Source: Linyphia triangularis | Lineage: Eukaryota; Arthropoda; Arachnida; Araneae; Linyphiidae | DNA: 64,000 bases | Reading direction: 5' to 3' | NCBI GenBank assembly: GCA_963978545.1 | Contig: OZ021732.1 | Span: 59,620,714-59,684,713, forward strand | In this document: piece after piece, positions 32,501 to 44,300 of the stretch | How the letters are laid out: every line of letters starts with the position of its first letter | Numbering within the stretch: position 1 is the stretch's first letter | Made by a program: the position numbers and the translations under genes | Notes under the pieces: model-generated | Told to the model about the DNA's origin: nothing | Seen by the model: the letters and a program-made list of their open reading frames with translations, nothing else | Database searches by the model: none

Positions 32501-34082
32501 GGACTTTTATTCCACGTCTTCTTGGGAAATTTGTTTAAATTCCCAAAATAAGATATGAGGTATTTTCAATTTCTCTTAAAGTATTTTAATATAGTTTCAA
32601 TACTTATAAATGTTTGTGTATTTTGTAGAAAACTGATGGTGTCCAGGTATCAGAGAGAAATGGAAGTGTTGTGTATCGCAACAAGGCCAAGAGTTGCTTG
32701 TTTGGAAACCATAGATAAAGTTTTTATCTATGGTCATTAATTTATGTTTTTATTTTTGTTTTATTCATTTTTTCATTTTTGTTTTATTCACTCGGTTGTG
32801 ATTACCTATAAAATCGGTGTATGTAGATTCGTCGCTTGTTCCATTTATGCACTTGGGTTCTGTGACAAAGTCGGGAAAAATGAAAATAATTATAATAAGA
32901 ATGTATTTGAATTTATATTACATTGGCTTACTTATGAAAAGAGAATTTAGGGGCAATTTGATAGTATTTAAAATTGGGTTTTATTTTTCATGATAAAAGA
33001 TTTCAACATGAATAAAATACAATAGCATAACAGTAAACCTAAGCTATTAACCAAAACGTATTGCAAGTTTGAAAGAGATCTAAAATTTAAAACCCAACCT
33101 CTACCTACGCTGTTATTTCGCTACACCAACCTTTACCTAAGCCATGAAAATAAAGTATTTTCGAAATTTTAAATAATACCACAAAGAGTATGTATTAGGG
33201 GTAATCAAAAGAGGATTTAAATCCTGTAAAATCAAAATGTTTCATAATTAAAAGGGGTTTTTCCAAATAAATATTGCATTTAACCATTCAATATCATTTA
33301 AAAGTACTAAACAAATAAAACCGAATAAATAAATGTTCAAAGGACGATAAAAACCTTTGCCGACTTTTAAAAAAAACCAATTCGATATTTGCTTTATTTT
33401 TAACTTAATCACATTGAATGCAAAGCTTAAGGTTTGAAGGAAAAAAAAAACATTTTGAATGCAAATCGAACGATAAAAGAACGTAGAAAAGTATAAAAGA
33501 TGCCATCAGCGTTGCATAAATTTGCATGAAAAATTACGATTCCATTTAACAATAACTTAAAAGTTATTTTTTATTCCATTGTGAGCCCACCAGCTGTAGT
33601 TTTTCCATGTTGCCGGTAGATGCCCATTTTTTTTAAAAATAAACTGGCCAAATCGAAATTGCTTTAGTGACATTTTATTGCCATTTTTCATAATGATGGG
33701 TATCCGGCATGCATGCTTTGAAAAGATATTTAAATTCTCGCTATTCACATATTCTTATTTTATGTATCTTTTATGTCAATCAGATAATAAAACCGAATGC
33801 ATATTTTATTGGAACTTGTCTTCATTCAGAAAATACTATTTAATGAGTTTTACATCTAGCAATTTCTAGAGAATCATATGAAGTTTAAAAAACGATAATT
33901 TTTTGTTAAAATCAAAAATTTAATAATATATTTGCGATTAGTATAATGATCAATAGCAGATTTTACAGACATTAACTTAAATGTAAAGGTGTAAGAAAGT
34001 TTCTATGCGATTGTAAGTACAAATTCAATGCATTAATTAAAATTATTTTATTCTTAGGAAAATGATACAATTCTAATTAGTA
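29546..34082. other. Intron, no gene recognised
   Basis: Reading frames at 29820-30008, 30027-30215, 30372-30623, 32555-32740, 32744-32950 and 33557-33869 have no recognisable motif and simple composition. A small hairpin (GCATCC with GGATGC) is near 31915-31930. A phrase near 33161-33196 (AAATAATACCACAAAGAGTA) matches one inside the transposon at 36580-36615. Confidence 0.5.
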
Positions 34083-34084
34083 TA

Positions 34085-35349
34085 CGAAGGTTGCTATTTA
34101 TATTTCTGGTCTTGGCTGCAGTAAGTGTAGCTAGTCAACTGCTGACGTTTGCAAACAATAATTTAGAACTTTTTGTCATTTTAGCATGATTTGAGTAATA
34201 CTATAAATTGAAAAAATCATCTAGGAAAAAAATGGAATTTACTTATGACCCATTCCGTGCGATTATTTTTCATAACTTTCGACGTGGATTTTCAAGGCAA
34301 AAGTGCTTCAATGAACTTAATTCTTTATGCAGCGAGAAATCACCACATCTCAGCACTGTAACAAACTGGTATAACGAATTCAATCGTGGTCGACGTTCGC
34401 TCCAGGACAAATTCTGTGAAGGTTGTCCAAAATCGGTTGTTGTGCCATAAAATATCGATGATGTGCATAAACTGATAAAACAAGATCGTAATGTCACATA
34501 CCGTGAGATTGAGGCATCTTTGAACATTAGTGTGACAAGTATCAGTAAGATATTACATGAACATTTGGCCGTAAGAAAACATTTGTTCGTGTTGAATCCC
34601 GCATAATCTGACTAACGCTCAAAAGAAGGGTCGTATTGGTGCAAGGAAATGTAGAAAAAGTACGTTCAAGGCACATCAAAGGATGTGTATAACATCTACA
34701 CAGGTGATGAATCATGGATCTGAGCATGTGAGCCCGAAACAAAGCAGCAAACGATTGTATGAGTCTACCAAGACGAACCAAATCCAACAAAAGTTGTTCG
34801 CGGAAGAAGCACATCGAAGCAAATAGTTGCCTGTTTCTTCCGTATTGCTGAACACATGGCTACAGTGGCGTTAGAGGAACACAAGGCTGTCAATTCTGAT
34901 TGGTATATGACCATTTGTTAGCTAGAAGTCATCGAATAAATTCGAAAAAAGCAGAAAAAGAGTGGAATCATTCTTCATCACGATAAAGTGAGCTCTCACA
35001 TATCGGCTCAAACAAAGAATTTTTTGACCGCCTAAAACATCGAATTGATGAGTCATCCGCAGTACAGCCCTAATTTGGCACCCAATTACTTTTTTTTTTT
35101 TTTATTCCCTCACATCAAAACTAAAGTACATGGTCAACGATTTTCAACACCCTAAGAAGCGGTTGATGCATTCAAAACGCATGTTTTGGAGGTACCTCGG
35201 TAATTTTTTTAAACTCTTGTAAAAGTGTATTGATCTTCATGGAGAATATTTTGAAAAACAATAAAACCAATTTCGATCGTAAATATCTGGGTTTTTTTTC
35301 TTTTTTTTCTTTTTCATTATTAGGTCAGAAATATAAATCGCAACCCTCG
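34085..35349 (+). mobile_element. Mariner-family transposon, inactive
   Basis: The element is 1265 bp, a normal mariner size. It is flanked by TA at both ends (34083-34084 and 35350-35351). The terminal inverted repeats are about 28 bp: CGAAGGTTGCTATTTATATT on the left, and the right end's reverse complement CGAGGGTTGCGATTTATATT, both continuing TCTG. Inside is one broken transposase gene in the same orientation. Its right end lies only 23 bp from the palindromic element at 35373. Confidence 0.93.
34232..35264 (+). pseudogene. Broken mariner transposase
   Basis: The frame starts at ATG 34232 (MEFTYDPFRAIIFHNFRRG) and shows the N-terminal helix-turn-helix region, with TVTNWYNEFNRGRRSL. A TAA stop follows at 34448. 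A second helix-turn-helix continues in frame (TYREIEASLNISVTSISKIL). The TGDESW block with the first catalytic Asp is present but is followed by TGA. The second block reads HHDKVSSH. In the third, the expected catalytic Asp after APN is Tyr (TAC), next to an expanded T run. The C-terminus KCIDLHGEYFEKQ ends at TAA 35262-35264. Multiple stops, frameshifts and the Asp-to-Tyr change make it non-functional. Copies of this kind are often annotated as SETMAR-like in arthropod genomes. Confidence 0.92.
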
Positions 35350-35372
35350 TATTACTTTCAAAAAATTAAGTA

Positions 35373-36096
35373 CAGGGTGGTCATAAAATAACTTTGGCGA
35401 TATATGGATCTCTAGCTTCCGTTCCGTTCAACAGATCGAGATGAGATTTCGGGTATTTAGAGGCATGAGCTCTAAATTCTGTGAATGGCAACACAAATTG
35501 CACTCACTGTTACGGTTATAGTTACAAAAAATCGAAATTTTCGAATGGCAACACTTACTTTTTTCAATCGCAAAATGCTCAGCGCATGTGAAAACCCTAA
35601 AGAGCATTGGAACGGTAAGAATATCACTAAAACCTGACGCATTATGCGCAAACAAAAACAGTTCTGCGAACGGTCAACAGAAACACGGTCGAGGCAAACG
35701 CGGGTCACTCACCTGATATTCAGCGTAAAAAATCGATAAAATTGCATGTGATGGCATCCATGTGAGCTTTGGCATCTTTCAAATGTAAATTTCCACCATG
35801 CGACCCAATCGTGTTTTTGTTGGCTATTCGCAGAGGTGTTTTTTGTACGTGCACAATGTGTCTGTTTTTATGATACACGTACCATTTCAACGCTCTTTAG
35901 GGTTTTCTGAGCATTTTGCAACAGAAAAAAGTAGGTATTGCCAGGTTTTTATAGCTATACCCGTAACCGTGAGCGCCATTTTGTTTCCTCAAAATCTCGA
36001 GCTCATACTTCTGAATAACTATACCTGAAATCTCATCTCGATCTGTTGAACGGAAAGGTAGCCCTATATCGGCAAAGTTATGATATGACCAGCCTG
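35373..36096. mobile_element. Palindromic MITE, arms about 320 bp
   Basis: The ends are CAGGGTGGTCATAAAATAAC and GTTATGATATGACCAGCCTG, flanked by TA (35371-35372 and 36097-36098), which fits a Tc1/mariner-type MITE. The arms pair almost to the centre. Examples are CAACAGATCGAGATGAGATT near the left end with its inverse near 36030, and AAAACCCTAAAGAGC near 35590 with GCTCTTTAGGGTTTTC near 35893. GCAAACAAAAACAGTTCTGC on the left has a diverged inverse near 35820. The loop is about 115 bp (about 35693-35807). The apparent frames at 35428-35708 and 35798-36028 are mirror readings of the two arms, not genes. Confidence 0.88.
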
Positions 36097-36906
36097 TAGT
36101 TAATATACTGTGAACATTCTAATCAATGAGTTAAAATGTTTTTATTAATAATTGATTAAAATGAAAAAATGTCTATACATAAGGATTCATGTCCCAATCA
36201 AAAGAGACCTTTCATTTCATCTTATTCAAACTACAGTCAATCAGGGTAACTTTGATCCACATTTTCTGTATTTTCTCTTGACTCACTTATGTTTTAATAG
36301 TATTTTCAGACCTAATGGCATAAAATGGAAGAATAAACCTTAAACTGAAGCTTAATTTACACAAGTTAGTGAATGCTGATGATGAAAGCACCAAATAATA
36401 GAAAAATAACCCCGGGCAAATTTACTCTTTCATTCAGGTTAACTTTGAACCATTATCAGAAGTTTTATATAAAATACATTTTTTTATTCAATCTAGGAGT
36501 CTTCAAAACTTTGAACTGGCAAAATTAAATTTCTAAATATTTGAAACATCATCAGCTGCAGATATCAACACCATAAAGTTTGGAAATTTTGAATAACACC
36601 ACAAAGAATATATTATGTAGGAACAGTGGATGACAAATAACATGAATATAGTGCAAACATAGTTAACATACAAATATAGTGAAAAAACAATTTGCAGTCC
36701 ATTCACTTAAATATAAACTCATTTTATCAATTAAAGATAAATAGAAAATAATAAATTGTTCTGCCGCCTTTATGCTATCAGTTAAGTACTATGGTGTTTG
36801 CAAGTCAAAATGTGGCACACATGCAAATATTCTACTCTTAATGCTAGAAATGGTATGAACATATATAAACAAAGTTCAAACTTCATAAAATTTCACTTGA
36901 CATTCT

Positions 36907-37331
36907 TTAGGTTAATATTTTTACATCAAACACAGAATCATTGATCTGGAAAGCTTCTCGTGTTCTAGCTGGAATAATAATTTTTGGAGATAATTTTTCA
37001 AACAAGTCTAATTTTTCATACCACTGATCACCACTGATATTAGGCCATTTCCAATATGCACCAGACTTTTTCATGAACCACCAAATATCAAGTTGGCAAT
37101 TTGGATTGGGTGCATTTCTCCATCGTATTGAATAATTAAGTCGTAAACTTTGCATATGCCATAACACAAATCTAAAACACTTGCATACTCAGTGTATAAA
37201 ATACCTGCCTCATTGAAGTGTTCAACATGAACAATCTCTGATTTTTCAGCAACGTTCTCCACAACCATTTTAGCAACATTCTCCACAACTGTTTCTGCTG
37301 TAATAACACCTATCATGTCCCTATACTCCAA
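36907..37331 (-). pseudogene. Frameshifted coding remnant, unidentified (transposon protein?)
   Basis: Two overlapping minus-strand frames appear to be one protein with a frameshift near 37080-37100. The upstream part (37331 down) includes SEIVHVEHFNEAGILYTEYA, then CYGICKVYDLIIQYDGEMHP. The downstream part (to 36907) has WWFMKKSGAYWKWPN, WYEKLDLFEKLSPKIIIPAR and REAFQINDSVFDVKI before the stop. Composition and amphipathic pattern look like true coding sequence, unlike the surrounding chance frames. VVENVAKMVVENVAEK is a short internal duplication. A SINE is inserted just upstream and probably separates it from its N-terminal part. I do not recognise the family. Its position between the inverted ends suggests the C-terminal portion of the element's own protein. 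Confidence 0.5.
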
Positions 37332-37369
37332 CTTTCATCTCCTCCGAAAATGATATCGTTGTACATGCA

Positions 37370-37555
37370 CTGTCCCCTACCTCATCTAATTTAAGTTGGA
37401 TGGATTATACGCTCAACAACATACAGCTTAATGTGGATTTTGAGCTATAACGAACATACATGCCTAACCCGGTATTCGAAACCGGCACCTTTGGCATGCG
37501 GAGCCAGAGTTCTAAGCAGATAGCCATCAGGTGGGTCATCTAGTTTAGGATTTTT
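37370..37555 (-). mobile_element. tRNA-derived SINE, copy 2
   Basis: On the minus strand, GGCTATCTGCTTAGAACTC leads to a B-box-like GGTTTCGAATACCGGG and then ATGTTCGTTATAGCTC and ATCCACATTAAGCTGT. These phrases follow the same order as in copy 1 at 23715-23850. It is inserted into the transposon at 36242-38361 and is therefore younger than it. Confidence 0.75.
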
Positions 37556-37639
37556 ACTTTTGTTATTTCTCAAGAGTTCCTATAGTAGAGGACTTTGAAT
37601 GACCCCCTCATGTCCTTGCTGTACATATTCCTTCACCAT

Positions 37640-37654
37640 TTTTTTTTTTTTTTT
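37640..37654 (+). repeat. Poly(T) tract
   Basis: A run of about 15 T lies upstream (in minus orientation) of SINE copy 2, inside the transposon. Confidence 0.7.
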
Positions 37655-38361
37655 GTGCATAGAAGTTTTTCACTTTGATAACTGAAACGCTTTTTACAGC
37701 CATTACCGGTAGATAGATATTTTTTAATTCTGTGAACGACTGCTAGATCATTATTTATAATATTATTAGGTACTATTTGAATTATTCCCAATATTTTCAT
37801 TTCATAGGATTTTGATAACAAGGGAAGATTCCGTAAATTAAATTGCATTTGTATGTATATAAATGTATTTAAAAGCAACCAAATATAAAGCGGAATAAAA
37901 TATTAATTATATGTGCAATGTATACATTGCACACTATCATTAGTCTAACTTTGAATCGGCTCAAAGTTATACCGAATATGTAGTAAATTGGTAGTGTCTT
38001 GGTTTTTTTTATTTTAACCAAATGTTAGCAAATACATAACCATTGGCTGCTAACAATTTCACTGTTTTCAGAAAATTATATAGCTGATAAAAGTGTTAAG
38101 TTGATACTTATTTGCAGAAATTAGTTGATTTACATCAACTTCAAATAAAAATTAAAATGGAACTTGCAAAAAGTACTTCAGAAAAACAACTGAATAGCCA
38201 GATAAATTATGCCCTGTTTTGAAAAAAGATTAGAGCAAAAAGCCAATTTCGCAATCTTGCAAGCAGTTTGCAGCAGTGAACCATGAGCAGCTCTGTAAAA
38301 CCAAAAATACTGAAATTAGAAGGTGGCGCAAAGTTACACCCTATGGCTCAAAGTTACCCTG

Positions 38362-41300
38362 AATGTGTACGTGAAGTATTTTTTATACATTTGAGAGTAT
38401 TTTGAGTAAAAAATTGTTTTGATTTCTGTAGAAATAAAACAAAAAATACTTGTATTGTATATAGTTTTACAAAAATCGATGCATAATATTAAAATTGCAT
38501 TGCTTTTCTCTCAGGATTGAATAATTTTAGTAAATATGACAGAAAAACAGATACTAGAAGTGTTCTTAAAGATACAACAAAAATAGCAGTTTTTTTAAGT
38601 AATTAACATAATATATCAAAGAAATATTTGTAAATGTTGTCGATGTGATTGGTTTAAACCAAATATGGTTTGAAACCACTTGAAATAACTATTTATAATT
38701 GTAAAGACTTTATTTGAGAATTTTTTGCAAATTAATTACTGGTAAATGAAATTGTGTACATATAGCCTAGGTGACGAAAGGGTTAACATTGAAAAGAGTT
38801 TGTTCCTGACATGCCTTCCCAAAAGAACATGATTGTTTGATTTTTGTATTCATACTTTTTTGTAAATTAATAATAGCCATGTGAAACAGTATTGCTCTTC
38901 TAGAACATTTATTATGCTTATTTACAAAATGGGACAACATACTACGTTGTATAAGCCAAGTTTCACTGTATTCTTAGTAAATTGGCTCAAATTGCTTTAA
39001 TAATAGATACAAGCAATACTCTTTTCTTAGCCTTATTATTTTAGAATTAATGTGTGTTATAAGTTAGTAACTAAACTATGGCAATTTGATTTAGAACTCT
39101 TTCTCCAAAAAGAGAGACACCATGGACATATGAAGTCCAATTGCAGAATACACACGAACTGCATTCAAATCCAAGGTATATTTTAAGAAGGTAATGATTT
39201 ACCACTTACAATAATGTAAATTAACTATATTAAATATGTTAAATTCTGCATTTGTTGATGAAAAAGTTTTTTTTTTTTAAAGTGAATTTGTATACTTTGC
39301 CTTGTTTTTCTTTTTTAATAATAAAATACTATTTAAATATCTTTGGAATTAATAGTGTTAATAATAAATCACAAATAAATATAAATCGATTCAGGTAATA
39401 ATTGGTAATATATTTTGATATTTAATTCTCAAGCAACTAAAAGTAAAAAATAAACTCTGCCTTATGAAAAATCCATTAAAAATAATTGCTTTTAATCTTT
39501 CAAAATTGTTTTAAATAATCTAGGCAACCAAAGAATTACTGTTAATTCAATTAAATTTTACCCATTGCAATTTTATTCTGTAATGACAGCATTTTTTAAA
39601 TATTAGTCTAAAACAGATAAAAAAAATAACAGCTACACTTTATAACTAATGCATACTACATTATTACAAAGTGAACTATAAGAAAAGTTTGCTCGTTAAA
39701 GTTTCTTTTCTCATTCCTCCATATATGCTTTAAAGCATCCTTTGGCCAGTGCTTAAATAGATGGATAAAACTCCTCCATAAATGTATGAGATAGAAAAGT
39801 TAAGAAAGTCCCTCAAGTTATTTTTGCAACCTAACTTTCTTTTCTCTTGTTTTTCCAGGCATTCGTTTAAAACCGTGGCTGAATATTTACAGAATTCTCC
39901 GGTTAAAGTTTTTCGTACTTTTTTTTATCGGGAGAATCCTTACAGTAATGAAGGACCGAGTCCCTGCATATGTAAATTTGAAATTATAATTGAATTACAA
40001 AGTGTATCAAAATTAGGTTTATTGCACGCAGCTTGCTTTTTTCAGTCAGTTTATTGAAGCGTTTTGAGATTCAGATGAAGTCAGCGTTTTGTCAATGTTT
40101 ATTTCATCAAAATATGCTGTTGCAATTTTGTATTGCTAGGCAGTATCATTCTATTTTTTTAAACACGTATCAACAGAAAGTTTAAGTAGGGGGTACATTT
40201 TAATTTCTTTGTATTATAGAGTAAGAGATTTTTTTGCGGTATAATATGAAACATAGTATAAAAAATTCCACTTAATATAATAAAAGAGCAACGGTAGTAA
40301 AACTATTAAATTTTTTATGATATCTAACAGTATATCAAAATAAATAAAAACTGCGGAGATACTTGAACAAATAAATTACATTTATTAAAAAAATCCAGGC
40401 ATTTATCGTATACCAGTTAGAAACTTTTCTCTAGTTTTGTTATATGAATGTGTATTTTCTTCAAATATGGCCAATCCAAAAATAAATTTTTTAGCGTAAG
40501 TAGGATTATTGTTGCTTACGTGTGTTTATTTATAGTCAGAAAATATATCTACTGAACTAAGATTTTCATAATGAATTAATAATTTATTTCAAATAGAAAC
40601 GTTTTATTATTTAGTAAAGTATTTCGTCATTAAATTGAAAATAATATTTCTGTAACTTTCGTCATTTTTCTGCTAAAGAAAAATATATGAATGGATTGAT
40701 TTAAATGCATCATCACATAAAAAAATAAAAAGTAGACATTTCTGCATGATTTGTTTTCACACTGTAATGTTTTCACAAACATAGTAAATAGGTTATGTTC
40801 AAATTTTTATAGATAAAAGATTTTCAAGAAGAATTAGTATCTTATTTATCTATATGGCAATCGGAAGCAACAGAAAATACCATGATGAGGAAGTGCTTCT
40901 CATTCACTTCCGGAAACACTGTTAACTGGATTCTCTCCAGAGATATCAGGTAAACCTGTCATCTGACTTTGGGCCATTAATTTTTGTTTGTTGACCAATG
41001 ACGGACACAAAATATTACCTCTACATTGAGCTTGGAATTAATCATTTGTGAAGAGTGTGGTAAAACTCCTTATTTGAATGGTCTTTAAACACAAAATTAA
41101 TAGAAGAAATAGTCTATTTGCATTAATGAATGCTCAAAAGCTCTGTAATGTTTAGTAACAGGCTTTCCATTTCTCTGTTAACCTTTGTGATTCAAACGTT
41201 AGTATTTTTGGTAAGATATGAGGTAACTATGAAGTCAAGCTTAAGCCTATGCATTTTGAAAGTGTATTTACTAAAGCCTCCTACTAAAATTACAAAATAA

Positions 41301-44300
41301 CGATAGCTCTTGTACTGAAGACAAGCTGTGAATTTTTTGAAATCTCTATGAGGCAAAATAATGCATTTTTTAAATTCAAATTAACTATGACAATGTAGCA
41401 CAAGAAAGAATTAGCACAAGAATGTATCACATCAATGAATTTAAAGCTATTCCAATTTCCTCATTTATGTAAATAAGTTTGAAAGTATGTTTTATAAGAA
41501 ACTAATTAATTTCAACATAAAAACACGAACTGTTGAGAAAATAATGCTTTATTGAATACAATATAAATAATTATTCCGACATACTAATTGCTGTTGTATG
41601 CAAAACAGAGAAAGTCCAACTCAATTACTGCAAAGGGAACTTCAATTTGATTCATACATATTTTGCTGCATAGAAATGACTTTCCAGTTGTGTTCAATAA
41701 TATAATTAATTAGTATATTCTTCAAACTGATACTAGGTAACCAATGGTACAAATTGAATAATTAATGTTTGTTATTGTCTTTTTCAGAGAATTCTAGATT
41801 TCTGAATGAACCTTTGTCTGCACTTCTCTCCCCTACTCCAGTGTTACCATTAATCATTGCTTCACGGTTGCTGGAGTCTGATAATCAATACTTCACACAG
41901 AAACTTTTAACTGAGCTTCTACTACAAGTTTTATCGCCACAATAAGCATTGAATGTAATGAGTTTTTTTTATTAATGACAAACCTTGGTGATACTCTATT
42001 TAAAAGTAATTCCTACTAAGATATTGTTTGGCTGTTCATCCTGTAAGGCATAAAATTGTATGTTATTCTTTATTTTTATTCTTATTAAGATATATTGTTG
42101 CACAATGATTAATTGATATAATTTAAATGATTGTATTTTAAAACGTTCATTTATTTTATTTGTGTAGTAATTAATAATAATGAAATATATTTTAGAAAAA
42201 TTATTAGAGTACTTGATCAAATTTGTGGATGTGTAGTTTTAAGAAATAAATAAATAAAATAATACAAAAATAAGGTATAGTGGCTTAAAACTAATTCTTT
42301 AAATTTTATTATATTTTACAAAAATAACTAGATTTACTATTTTATTTATGTTTAAACTAACTAAAATATTAAAAATATATATACATTATAATAACCTTTC
42401 ATTATATGTATACCTTATCTATACGAAAATCTTCAAATGAAGTTTAATTTTTTTTAAATAAAAAAATACCATTACCATCAACGCATGTATTCGAAAATAA
42501 TATTTATGTTTGTATTCAAATCATATGATGTTCAAAAATTTAGACCACTTCTACAGGTTTTTCTCAGAAATTCGATAAAGTTGTTTCTTAGAAATTTTAA
42601 TTAGATATTTCGAAGAAATTTGATTTAATTTTTTATAGGAAGGTTTTGAATTAAATAAAATTTAATTTCTTCTATACAGTTTTGAGGATGCATTATTTCC
42701 AAGACTATTTTTGAAATCTATTTCAAAGCAAAAAGAGAATAGTCAATAAAATCTCATAATTAAGATAATAAATTTGTAATGCTATTTTGAAGTATAATTT
42801 AGCCTGATTATAATATACAACACAATTGTTTAAATTTTATTTATAGTGTTTTATTTATGATCGAGACCTTTGTTTTTTCACTAAAATTATATTACCTACA
42901 CGAGTTGACCAAGTCATTTTTATATTAGTCTTTTTTCATTTCATCACTGTGAATATTCAGATATCAGACATATTTGTAAAATTAGAAGTGATATAATTTA
43001 ATTTGTTTGGTAATTTATATAATTCAGTTCGACTCATGACGGATTCATATTCAAGAACTTATTGAGAAAATGAGAGTATTAGGCTGCCAATCATGGGAAA
43101 ATATACAGTTGTAGGTATAAAAGCGTTGGATTTTAAAGATATTTTTCATATATGGTGTGAAATGGTTATTGTTTCAATTAGTGTAATTACATATTTTTTT
43201 TAGATAAGCCTAGAATATTTGTTGCATTTGTATTTTAAGTTAAATAATGGGCATCAGAACTGAATAAATTTAGTATGTAACTTGGCAAAAAGGATAAACA
43301 TTTTCACATTTTAAATTTACTGAACCAGTTTAACGGATTTTTAGTCAAGTATGTTAGATAATCCATGTTATTAGGAACTCAATAACAGTTTCATACCAAT
43401 TTTTTGTTGCTAAGATGGTGAAAAAAAGTATTGAGGTTTAAAGCAGGACATGTTCATGAATGCAAAGAATACACCAATTTGAACCGCGATGTACTGGGCC
43501 ATATAATTACCTTTCTAAATCTGTTTTTAATAATCCAATAATCTAATATTTTGAAATGATTGGCTCATGTCACTTATTTATTATGAAAGAATGTATTGTG
43601 CTATACAATTTGAGTTCTATTGCTTCTTACTTACATCACATTTAACCTAAAATCGTGTTTTTTTCTGGAATTAAAAGCCAGTAAAACTGCGAACGCCGTC
43701 GTAACGCGAAAAGGCGAAACCAATACCTCAAAAGAAAATAACACGAGTTTTTACGAGATCGTAAAAATGAGCTGCGTAAAGAAAAGATATTTCTCACAAT
43801 ATACTATTGAATCACAGAAATGAAAATATATCTATGAGCCTCGACGTCGCATCGTAATCTTCAGCAATATTTCATACCCGTCTTTTCAGAGAAGAGACAT
43901 TAAAAAAGTACGCATAAGTGAGAATTTTTTTTTAAATATTGCTATTTCAGACTACTTTTTGTTACGAAACATATAAGTAAGAATTTATAAAATATCTTTT
44001 TATTATATGATTTCCTTTGTGTACTCTTTTTACTCAGTTTTATATTGATCTTTCTTTTGGATATTTCCAAGGATTTTAAGCACTATCGCTCCTACAGTTT
44101 GCAGTATCGACTTTGCACTTTAATATTTTTTTTTATCTTAAAATGTTTCAAGTCCATAAAGATATTTCAGTATTTTCGTTTTTTCTAACTTATCTCTTTC
44201 AGAGGCAGTTTGTATTTTTATTATCTTCTTTTCTTTTGAAGTGTTCTAGCATAGTTTTAAGTTTTATAGCATATTTTTATGCAGCGTCCTTAATGCAAAT

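Larger units (their letters stand above)
36242..38361 (-). mobile_element. 2.1-kb DNA transposon of unknown superfamily with iterated end motif
   Basis: The left end CAGGGTAACTTTGATCCA (36242) is the inverse of the right end GGCTCAAAGTTACCCTG (ending 38361). The same motif recurs inside both ends: CAGGTTAACTTTGAACCAT at about 36436 on the left, and inverted copies GGCTCAAAGTTATACC near 37960 and GGCGCAAAGTTACACCC near 38323 on the right. Iterated subterminal motifs are typical transposase-binding sites. AAT on both sides may be a 3-bp target duplication. A broken coding region (36907-37331) and a SINE (37370-37555) lie inside. The superfamily is not identified. Confidence 0.7.

Noticed and set aside
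33161..33196. Separate transposon at 33 kb
   Set aside because: Only about 35 bp resemble the 36-kb transposon interior. No termini were found, so it was not called as an element.
35428..36028. Three frames of 75-78 codons
   Set aside because: They are mirror-image readings of the two arms of a palindromic MITE.
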